A DNA stretch of 7,022 nucleotides, from the NCBI GenBank assembly GCA_044370335.1, contig JBILVS010000137.1:1-7022 (forward strand), read 5' to 3'. The translations under genes and the position numbers were made by a program. The stretch comes from REEB509 sp044370335 (GTDB lineage Bacteria > Pseudomonadota > Alphaproteobacteria > Caulobacterales > Aquidulcibacteraceae). The notes below the pieces were generated by a model. The model made no database searches and was not told the DNA's origin. It saw nothing but the letters and a program-made list of their open reading frames with translations. Below are positions 1-5,949 of this stretch, piece after piece (position 1 is the first letter of the stretch; every line of letters starts with the position of its first letter).

Positions 1-123
1 GTGCTGCACGACAAATTCGGCCGCGGCGTCATCCGGATAGTGGAAGGCAACAAGCTCGTCGTGATCTTTGAGACGGGCGGCGAAAAGCGGGTCATCGACA
101 GTTTCGTTCGGGCGGCGGGATAG
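1..123 (+). CDS. uvrD: UvrD/PcrA-type DNA helicase, C-terminal end (partial)
   Basis: The frame is open from the first base and ends at TAG (121-123), giving 40 residues of a protein that starts outside the window. The segment has the pattern of the small C-terminal domain of UvrD/PcrA superfamily-1 helicases: a KFGRGVI turn, an EGNKL hairpin, then a GEKRVIDSF strand. Complete members are 3'-5' helicases of nucleotide excision and mismatch repair, and this domain is a protein/RNA-polymerase interaction module rather than part of the ATPase motor. No helicase motifs are visible because they lie upstream. The assignment rests on this short tail alone; another protein with the same Tudor-like tail is possible but less likely. 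The next start lies 32 bases downstream. Confidence 0.75.
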   Translation: MLHDKFGRGVIRIVEGNKLVVIFETGGEKRVIDSFVRAAG

Positions 124-155
124 GTGGCGTTAGATCGCGGCCGGGGGGGCTGCGC

Positions 156-1008
156 ATGCGCGCTTGGTTGATGGCTCTATCTTTGGCTGCGTTGGCGGCC
201 TGTGCGCATTCGCAGGCCTCCCCCGCAGCGGCGGGCCTCGGGGTCCGGCTGTAGGTCATGGATTGCGGCCGGATGCAGGTCGGCGACACCGATATGTTCG
301 CTGATAACGGCAGCGCGGCGGGCCGGGCGCGCGGGTTTGTCGATCCTTGCGATCTGATCCGCCACCCGGCAGGGGATCTGACTGGGACACAGGGCTTCCT
401 GAGGCGATCGTCGCCAACCCGCTGCCACCGCAAGGAGTGTCCACGCTGACGATGGCGCGGACGCTGACCGACCAGCCCGCCAATCTGAGCCTCACGCCGT
501 CCGACATTGAGTTTCTGTCGATATCCCACAGCCATTTCGACCACATGGGCAATGCCGGCCTCTTCGCCGGGGCGAGCTGGATCGTCGATCCCGACGAATA
601 CGCTTATGCGTTCGGGCCTGAAGCGCGCGCCGATGCACAGACCTTCCCGCTCTATGCGGCGTTGGAGAACGCCGCGCGCCGGGATGTGGCGGGCGACACC
701 AACGTCTTCGGCGACGGGACGGTGACCATCCTCGAACCCCCGGCCACACGCCGGGCCACACGATCCTGAAGCTGCGCCTCGCCAACGCGGGGATGGTGCT
801 CCTGACTGGGGACCTGTTCCAGATGGCCGAAAGCCGAACCAACCGGCTTGTGCCGCGATTCAACACCAACCGGGAGCGGACCCTCGCCAGCATCGCAGGG
901 GTCGAGGCGATCACCGACGCCACCGGCGCCCGGGTGACCCGTCAGCATGTGGCGGAGGGTTTCGCCGCCCTCCCCGCCTTCCCCGCCTTCCCCGCCTATC
1001 TTGATTGA
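156..1008 (+). pseudogene. Broken MBL-fold hydrolase, N-acyl-homoserine-lactonase-like
   Basis: Three reading frames join into one recognisable lactonase-type metallo-beta-lactamase protein. ATG 156 starts a lipoprotein-like signal peptide (lipobox LAAC, Cys at residue 16). TAG 252-254 interrupts it where the RLxVMDCGR context suggests a Tyr codon. Near 381-382 one base appears lost: HPAGDL is followed, in the next frame, by WDTGLPEA. A second base is lost at the C5 run 737-741, shifting into GHTPGH. The last frame ends at TGA 1006-1008. Zinc-ligand motifs survive: HSHFDH (527-544), GHTPGH (742-759), the Asp of TGDLF (811-813) and His of RQHV (946-948). Intact relatives hydrolyse lactones such as quorum-sensing signals; the exact substrate is not known from sequence. 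The lipobox suggests the parent was exported and lipidated. Sequencing error is an alternative, but three separate lesions make real decay more likely. Confidence 0.85.
971..997 (+). repeat. Three tandem copies of a 9-bp unit
   Basis: TCCCCGCCT occurs three times without a break (971-979, 980-988, 989-997). In the final frame of the pseudogene it encodes repeated Pro-Ala-Phe/Tyr just before the stop. Because the unit is nine bases, gain or loss of a copy keeps the frame, so this looks like replication slippage within the C-terminus. Confidence 0.9.
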
Positions 1009-1052
1009 GTCCTCTGGGTGACAGGAAAGCCTCCGCCCAGTAAGCAACCGCG

Positions 1053-1910
1053 ATGCTGATCCTGACCGCCCTCGGCCCGCTTCCTTCCGTAAGGGCCGCC
1101 GCCGCCGCTTTTGACGGCCTAGACCCCTCTCCCGCCGACGCGGTGAGCTGGTTTGAGGAAGGCGCAGGCAAATTCCGGCTGGAGGTCTATGTCGGCACAG
1201 AACAGGATGCCGATGCCGCGACCGCGGTGGTGGCCCAGGTCTCTCCTGACCTGCACGTCCACGCCGCCGCCCTTGAAGATGCCGACTGGGTCGCCATGGC
1301 GCTCGATGGGCTGCCCCCCGTCCGGGCCGGGCGTTTCGTTGTCGCCGGCGCGCACGCGTTGAACAAAGTGCGCGGCGGTCGCCGCCGGATTTGGATCGAA
1401 GCCTCCGAAGCCTTTGGCACAGGCCACCACGGCACCACGAAGGGCTGCCTCTTGGCGCTGGAGGACATCCTCCGCGTTGCGCCGGCGCCCACATCCGTGC
1501 TCGATGTCGGCGCAGGCTCCGGCGTTTTGGCGATTGCGGCGGCGAAAATGGGCGGCAAAGCGCTGGCGGTGGAGATCGACCGCCGCGCCGCCGCCATCAT
1601 GGGCGAGAACGTCCACAACAACAGGATCGGCGCCCGCGTCCGCTGGCTTGCCGCCGACGGCGCTAAAACCGCGAGCGCGCCGGCTCGCTATGAGTTGATC
1701 TTCGCTAACATCCTAATGCGGCCCTTGATCCGCCTGTCCCCGATCCTGACCCGGGCGTTGAAGCCTGGCGGGCGGCTGGTTCTGTCTGGCCTGCTGACCC
1801 GCCAGGAACCTCTCGTCCGCCTTGCTTACCAGAACCGGGGGCTCGTTCTGGAGCGCCGCTACGCCCGGGAGGCCTGGAGCACGCTTGTCTGGCGACGTCC
1901 GCGAGCGTAA
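1053..1910 (+). CDS. prmA: Ribosomal protein L11 methyltransferase
   Basis: This cytoplasmic enzyme uses S-adenosylmethionine to methylate ribosomal protein L11, in known members on the N-terminal amino group and on lysines. The 285-residue product has a short N-terminal substrate-binding domain (about 1-90) and a class I methyltransferase domain. The family signature GTGHHGTT lies at 122-129, SAM motif I LDVGAGSG at 150-157, the acidic ribose-binding Glu at 174, FANI with Asn219 at 217-220, and VLSGLL at 243-248. The E. coli protein is about 293 residues, so this one is full length. ATG 1053 is the natural start by alignment sense, but no good Shine-Dalgarno precedes it; an AGGAAAG at 1023-1029 is too far away. 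The next gene starts nine bases after the stop, which suggests co-transcription. Confidence 0.95.
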   Translation: MLILTALGPLPSVRAAAAAFDGLDPSPADAVSWFEEGAGKFRLEVYVGTEQDADAATAVVAQVSPDLHVHAAALEDADWVAMALDGLPPVRAGRFVVAGAHALNKVRGGRRRIWIEASEAFGTGHHGTTKGCLLALEDILRVAPAPTSVLDVGAGSGVLAIAAAKMGGKALAVEIDRRAAAIMGENVHNNRIGARVRWLAADGAKTASAPARYELIFANILMRPLIRLSPILTRALKPGGRLVLSGLLTRQEPLVRLAYQNRGLVLERRYAREAWSTLVWRRPRA

Positions 1911-1919
1911 TCCTGGAGC

Positions 1920-3725
1920 ATGTTCCAGACCTATGAAGTCCAAGGCGGCCCCGCGCTCGGCCGCGCTCACCTGCCCCTCCTCCGCAAGGCGATGGCCAAG
2001 CTGAACCTTGATGGGTTCATCGTCCCTCATGAGGACGAGTGGCAGAACGAATATGTCCCCGCCGCCTACGACCGCCTGCAATGGCTGACCGGGTTCACAG
2101 GCTCCGCAGGGGCAGCTATCGTGCTCAAGGACGAGGCCGCGATCTTCGTGGACGGGCGATACACCTTGCAGGTCCAGGCCCAAGTGGACGGCCGATTGTT
2201 CTCTTATCGCGACCTGGTGGAAGAAGGCGTCCACGGCTACCTCCGCCTTAAGGCGCAAAAAGGCTGGGTCATCGGCTATGATCCCAAGCTCGTGAGCCCG
2301 GACGCGCTGGCCCGCCTCGCCGCCGGCGCCGCCGATGTCGGCGCGGCCCTGAAGCCCGTGACCCCCAACCCCATCGACCTGGTGTGGAAAGATCGCCCCC
2401 CCGTCCCCATGGCGCAGGTCCTTCCCCATGCCGACCGCTACGCCGGCCAGGAAGCCGCCGACAAGCGCACCCAGATCGGCGAGGCCATCGCCAAAGCCGG
2501 AGCGGACATGGCCGTCCTGACCGCCCCCGCTTCCCTTGCCTGGTTGTTCAACATCCGCGGCGGCGACGTCGCCCGTACCCCGCTGCCCCTGGGCGAAGCG
2601 ATCGTGCGCGCTGACGGAACCGCCGATCTGTTCCTGGCGCCGGAAAAGGTCAGCCCGCGCCTGCGCGATTGGCTCGGCAACCAAGTCGCTCTGCGCCCCT
2701 CCGAAGACTTCACCCCCGCCTTGGGGGGGGTGAAGGGCGCCAAAGTCCTGGTCGATCCGGCCGCAAGCTCGGCTTTTGTCTTCGCCGCCCTCGAACAGGG
2801 CGGCGCGACCATCGTCCGCGGCCAGGACCCCGTCGTTCTCCCCCGCGCCCGCAAGAACGGCGTTGAGCTCGACGGCGCCCGCGCCGCCCATCGCCGCGAT
2901 GGCGCGGCCCTGACCCGCTTCCTGAGGCTCCTTGCCGAAGAGGGCCACACGCTCGATGAAATCGAAGCCTGCAAGCGCCTTGAGGCCTTCCGGATCGAAA
3001 CCGGCGTTCTGAAGGACCTGTCCTTTGACAGCATCTCCGGCGCTGGGCCCAACGGCGCCATCGTCCATTACCGGGTCAGCGAAAAGACCAACAAGAAGCT
3101 CAAGAAGGGCTCGCTGTTCCTGATCGACAGCGGCGGCCAGTACGAAGACGGCACCACCGATGTCACCCGCACCGCCGCCATCGGCCGCCCGACCAAAGAA
3201 ATGAAGGAACGCTATACCCTGGTGTTGAAGGGCCATAGCGCCCTGTCGCGGGTGCGCTTCCCCCCCGGCACGACCGGCTCGGCGCTGGACGCTCTGGCGC
3301 GTGTGGCCCTGTGGCAGGCCGGCCTTGATTACGACCATGGCACCGGCCACGGCGTCGGCAGCTATCTCGGCGTGCATGAAGGCCCCCACCGAATCTCGAA
3401 GGCGCCCAACACCGTGGCCCTTCAGCCTGGAATGGTCGTCTCTAACGAGCCCGGCTACTACAAGGCCGGCGCCTACGGCATCCGCATCGAGAATCTGCAG
3501 GTCGTGACCCCGCCCGCGCCCATCCCAGGCGGCGAGCGGGACATGCTGGGCTTTGAGACCCTCACCCTCGCTCCCTTCGACCGGAGCCTGATCCTGCCGA
3601 AGCTGCTCAGCTCAGAAGAGCGCGCCTGGGTGAACGCCTATCACGCCCGGGTGCTTCAGGAGATCGGCCCCCTCCTAAACGGCGCGGATAAAGCCTGGCT
3701 CGACCAGGCCTGCGCCCCGCTTTAA
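1920..3725 (+). CDS. M24 family aminopeptidase P (Xaa-Pro aminopeptidase), three-domain type
   Basis: A 601-residue cytoplasmic metallopeptidase expected to remove an N-terminal residue preceding proline. Domains in order are creatinase-N (about 14-145), a second creatinase-N-like domain (about 150-310), the M24 pita-bread catalytic domain (about 315-540) and the short M24 C-terminal domain (about 545-601). All five metal ligands are present: Asp403 (LIDSG), Asp414 (TTDVTRT), His477 (GTGHG), Glu510 (SNEPGY) and Glu524 (RIEN). The accessory histidines His383, His473 and His486 also fit the spacing of the eukaryotic-type enzyme XPNPEP1. Length and layout match that group rather than the shorter E. 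coli PepP, so no symbol is given. The start ATG follows a GGAG at 1915-1918 with only one spacer base, so initiation probably depends on coupling to the prmA stop nine bases upstream. A G8 run at 2723-2730 is a possible slippage point. Confidence 0.94.
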   Translation: MFQTYEVQGGPALGRAHLPLLRKAMAKLNLDGFIVPHEDEWQNEYVPAAYDRLQWLTGFTGSAGAAIVLKDEAAIFVDGRYTLQVQAQVDGRLFSYRDLVEEGVHGYLRLKAQKGWVIGYDPKLVSPDALARLAAGAADVGAALKPVTPNPIDLVWKDRPPVPMAQVLPHADRYAGQEAADKRTQIGEAIAKAGADMAVLTAPASLAWLFNIRGGDVARTPLPLGEAIVRADGTADLFLAPEKVSPRLRDWLGNQVALRPSEDFTPALGGVKGAKVLVDPAASSAFVFAALEQGGATIVRGQDPVVLPRARKNGVELDGARAAHRRDGAALTRFLRLLAEEGHTLDEIEACKRLEAFRIETGVLKDLSFDSISGAGPNGAIVHYRVSEKTNKKLKKGSLFLIDSGGQYEDGTTDVTRTAAIGRPTKEMKERYTLVLKGHSALSRVRFPPGTTGSALDALARVALWQAGLDYDHGTGHGVGSYLGVHEGPHRISKAPNTVALQPGMVVSNEPGYYKAGAYGIRIENLQVVTPPAPIPGGERDMLGFETLTLAPFDRSLILPKLLSSEERAWVNAYHARVLQEIGPLLNGADKAWLDQACAPL

Positions 3726-3726
3726 T

Positions 3727-3745
3727 CCCGTCGCGCCGGCACGGG
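3727..3745 (+). repeat. Short inverted repeat after the aminopeptidase stop
   Basis: CCCGT (3727-3731) and ACGGG (3741-3745) can form a 5-bp stem with a 9-base loop, one base after the TAA. A competing 6-bp pairing, GCGCCG (3733-3738) with CGGCGC (3751-3756), overlaps it. Only a short CTTT follows, so it is a poor terminator and may be chance in GC-rich DNA. Confidence 0.3.
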
Positions 3746-3758
3746 CTTTGCGGCGCCG

Positions 3759-3777
3759 CAGAGGACAGTGTCCTCTG
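3759..3777. promoter_or_regulatory. Perfect 19-bp palindrome upstream of the GT2 gene
   Basis: CAGAGGACAGTGTCCTCTG reads as two perfect 9-bp arms (CAGAGGACA and TGTCCTCTG) around one central G. Pairing stops at both outer flanks (3758/3778), so the unit is discrete. Its last base is the first base of the GAGGTGA ribosome-binding site. As DNA it has the size and symmetry of an operator for a dimeric repressor. As RNA it could fold a 7-8 bp hairpin abutting the ribosome-binding site, the 3' arm TCCTC pairing with the Shine-Dalgarno-like GAGGA of the 5' arm. No T-run follows, so it is not a standard terminator. Confidence 0.6.
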
Positions 3778-3783
3778 AGGTGA
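3777..3783 (+). promoter_or_regulatory. Ribosome-binding site deciding the GTG 3789 start
   Basis: GAGGTGA is a seven-base match to the Shine-Dalgarno consensus, with five bases before GTG 3789. The alternative GTG at 3768 has only GAGGA at 3761-3765 with two spacer bases and sits in the centre of the palindrome. GTG 3780 lies inside this site itself. Confidence 0.7.
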
Positions 3784-3788
3784 ATCCC

Positions 3789-4778
3789 GTGCCATCGCTC
3801 TGCGTCATTGTGCCGACCTATCATCGCCCCCAGGATTTGGCGGACATCCTGGCCTGCCTCAAACCCCAGATTGAGCAGGAGCATGACCGTCGCCTTGTCG
3901 TGGTGAACGATGGGACGCACGACGAGGCCTACGCGCAGGTTGTGCGCAAGCACCTGACCTGGATGACCTACATCCCCCACCCGAAAAACGGCGGGCCCGG
4001 CGCGGCGCGCAACGTCGCAGCCCGGGAGGTGAAAGAAGACTTCATCGTCATGACCGACGATGACTGCCGCCCTCCGCTCACATGGCTGGACCATATCCAA
4101 GGCCGGTTGGAGGCGGACCCCTGGCTTGATGGCCTTGCGGGCTATACCCGTCCCTTCTTCCACAACCCCAAGAGCCTGAAAGAGCGGCTGATCGCTGAAA
4201 GCCGCGTGCTCCCGGGCGCAACCTATGACGAGGTCGGTCGGCTGACATGCGCGGTCACCGCAGCCTTTGCGATCCGCCGGAGCTTCTATGAGCAGGTCGG
4301 CGGGTTTGACGAGCGCTTCCGGCCTTCGGGGGAAGATTTGGACCTGACCCAGCGCCTGCTGCGCGCAGGCGCGATCATTGAAGCAGACCCGAACTGGTGG
4401 ACTGGGCACAGCACCAACGACACGCTGAAAGCCTATTTCAAGCGGTATTTCACCTATGGCGAGGGCTCGGCGCGGTATGCGTTCGAACGCCAGGACTGGC
4501 TGCATCCGGACCTGCGGAACTATCTCGACGACGATGACGCCGAACGCGCCGTCAAAGCCTGGGCGTCCTCCGCCAAGTCCACCACGATGTGGAAGAAGGG
4601 GAATCTGATCGAGAAGGCCCTGATCGCCTGGTTCATGCGAGAAGTGGCGGAGAATTACGCCGCCGGCTTCGCCGCAGGCGTTGAGAAGTTTGCTCCCGCC
4701 GGCGTCACGCCCCCGCGGGAGCCTTGGCTGCGCTGGCCGCGCTTGGGCTTGGCGTCGGACGGGCTCTTGCGGCGCTGA
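3789..4778 (+). CDS. Family 2 (GT-A fold) glycosyltransferase
   Basis: The 329-residue product transfers a sugar from a nucleotide-sugar donor; acceptor and sugar cannot be read from the sequence. GT2 landmarks run in order: VIVPTY at 6-11, the nucleotide-binding Asp in NDGT (40-43), GGPGAARN (68-75), the metal-binding DDD at 90-92, GGFDERF (171-177) leading to the catalytic-base region GEDLDL (181-186), and a late His207. There is no membrane segment or signal peptide, so it is cytosolic or peripheral. GTG 3789 is chosen because GAGGTGA lies five bases upstream and it places VIVPTY at the usual distance from the N-terminus; starting at GTG 3768 would add seven residues. The last 41 residues (289-329) lie in DNA that also encodes the end of the opposing gene. 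The palindrome directly upstream suggests its own control, separate from the aminopeptidase gene. Confidence 0.9.
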   Translation: MPSLCVIVPTYHRPQDLADILACLKPQIEQEHDRRLVVVNDGTHDEAYAQVVRKHLTWMTYIPHPKNGGPGAARNVAAREVKEDFIVMTDDDCRPPLTWLDHIQGRLEADPWLDGLAGYTRPFFHNPKSLKERLIAESRVLPGATYDEVGRLTCAVTAAFAIRRSFYEQVGGFDERFRPSGEDLDLTQRLLRAGAIIEADPNWWTGHSTNDTLKAYFKRYFTYGEGSARYAFERQDWLHPDLRNYLDDDDAERAVKAWASSAKSTTMWKKGNLIEKALIAWFMREVAENYAAGFAAGVEKFAPAGVTPPREPWLRWPRLGLASDGLLRR

Positions 4779-5929
4779 ACCTTGCCGCCGAAGGCCACGA
4801 TAAAGCGCTCCACATCCCACTGCGCCTGCGGCTCAAGCTCCTGCGACAAGCGCCCGGCCCCCAGAGCGCCGTCCGCAAGCGCCCAATCAATGTGTTCAAG
4901 CACAGTGTCCCGAGCGCCGCCCCAGGCGACTTTGGCCGCGCCCACACGCTCCAACGCCACCCCGTTGAGCATGGCTTCAAAGTGCTGCGGCAGGATCACC
5001 TGCGGCCGCCCCGCCCGCGTCGCCAACAGAGACAACCCGTGGCCGCCTTGGCTGACCACAACCCTTGTGCGATTGAGCGCCTCAGGCATCGTCGCCGGCC
5101 GTTCATGCACCACAGCCCCCCGCCGCGCGAGAAACCGCATCGCCGCCGCAGCGCCCGGCCCCCGCAGGTGCGCTTCAACCGGCAGCCCTTCGGCGAGAAG
5201 TCCCAGCGCCTCTACCGTCGCCGCGGCCTCTTTGCCCCGCATGTCGAGGGTGGCGAAGATCCCAGCATGCACCCCCAAAGGCTCGAAGGGCTCCGCTGGA
5301 GGGCTCAGCGCCACATAAGGGTCGTCGCGGACAGCGACATAGGGATCGAGAACCCCGATCGTTTCCACAAGACGCGCCTTGACCGCGAGCAGCCGCGGCA
5401 AGCAGGGCAGGCCAGCCTCCCCGCGCTCGGCGAGGAGAGCGTTCACGGTTTGCAGAACCTGGAACTCGGGCCGGAAGCTGGCCGTGTCCGGCCGCAGCGC
5501 CGGAAACACCGGCATCGAGGCCGGCGGCAGGATGAACCCTGTCCCGACCGCGGCCACCGCATACCGGCCCCGCGCCGCAAGGATCGCCGTCGGGGCATGG
5601 CTCGCGACCACAAAAGCCGGCTTCACCAAATCAAACAGGGCATCCCAAGATGAGACAAGGCTCCGCAGCTCCGGCAGCGCGCCGAAGCCGTAACAGGCCA
5701 GAATGTCCCCATAGGTCGCAGGGCCTGCCTTGGGCCGCAGCGGTTCCGGGTGGGACGGGGCGGACAACACCGGCCCCGCCGCCTCGACGAGGACAGCCGC
5801 CGGGGTCACCGGATCGCCCAGCGCGTAGACCGGCTTAACCCCAAACGCGGCGAGCCGCTTCGCCATCCGGACCAACGGGCCTACATTGCCGTAGCCACGA
5901 CCCAGCTCGTTCACGAACAGAACTTTCAT
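4655..5929 (-). CDS. GT-B fold glycosyltransferase (GT1/MurG-like)
   Basis: This 424-residue protein looks like a GT-B enzyme, with two Rossmann-like halves. The N-terminal half opens with MKVLFVNELGRGYG and a glycine loop (residues 9-19) typical of the acceptor side. The C-terminal half carries a PSPG-like donor-site region at 293-332, with SQGGHG, AGRPQVILPQHFE and N322, as in UDP-glycosyltransferases. Donor and acceptor are unknown. ATG 5929 is preferred over an in-frame GTG at 5938 because it puts the first beta strand at residue 2; purine-rich G-runs lie just upstream. Residues from about 384 onward form a basic, Pro/Ala/Ser-rich tail (nine Lys/Arg, one Asp in 41 residues), which coincides with the overlap on the GT2 gene. 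It follows the upstream minus-strand gene by 20 bases, so the two are probably co-transcribed. Confidence 0.85.
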   Translation of the reverse strand: MKVLFVNELGRGYGNVGPLVRMAKRLAAFGVKPVYALGDPVTPAAVLVEAAGPVLSAPSHPEPLRPKAGPATYGDILACYGFGALPELRSLVSSWDALFDLVKPAFVVASHAPTAILAARGRYAVAAVGTGFILPPASMPVFPALRPDTASFRPEFQVLQTVNALLAERGEAGLPCLPRLLAVKARLVETIGVLDPYVAVRDDPYVALSPPAEPFEPLGVHAGIFATLDMRGKEAAATVEALGLLAEGLPVEAHLRGPGAAAAMRFLARRGAVVHERPATMPEALNRTRVVVSQGGHGLSLLATRAGRPQVILPQHFEAMLNGVALERVGAAKVAWGGARDTVLEHIDWALADGALGAGRLSQELEPQAQWDVERFIVAFGGKVQRRKSPSDAKPKRGQRSQGSRGGVTPAGANFSTPAAKPAA

Positions 5930-5949
5930 GGCCCCCACTCGCCCCCTTT

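Noticed and set aside
375..741. Programmed frameshifting in the hydrolase
   Set aside because: Two shifts plus a nonsense codon cannot be explained by one recoding event, and neither site has a slippery heptamer with a convincing downstream structure.
1010..1021. TCCTCTGGGTGA before prmA resembling TCCTCTGAGGTGA before the GT2 gene
   Set aside because: The upstream copy lacks the left palindrome arm and the similarity is short, so a shared operator is not supported.
652..1494. Minus-strand open frame with a Gly-Glu repeat
   Set aside because: It crosses the pseudogene and prmA in antisense; the Gly-Glu repeat is only the 9-bp tandem repeat read backwards.
1713..3389. Minus-strand open frame of 558 codons
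   Set aside because: It lies antisense to the end of prmA and most of the aminopeptidase, both with intact family motifs. The translation is Gly/Ala/Asp-rich without domain signals, as expected from the mirror of a high-GC3 gene.
3727..3756. Rho-independent terminator after the aminopeptidase
   Set aside because: The stems are short and compete with each other, and there is no U-tract.
3675..4820. Minus-strand open frame of 381 codons
   Set aside because: It is antisense to the GT2 gene, whose catalytic motifs are complete, and shows no recognisable motif of its own.
4724..5653. Plus-strand open frame of 309 codons
   Set aside because: It is antisense to the GT-B gene; the product is Arg/Pro/His-rich with no domain pattern.
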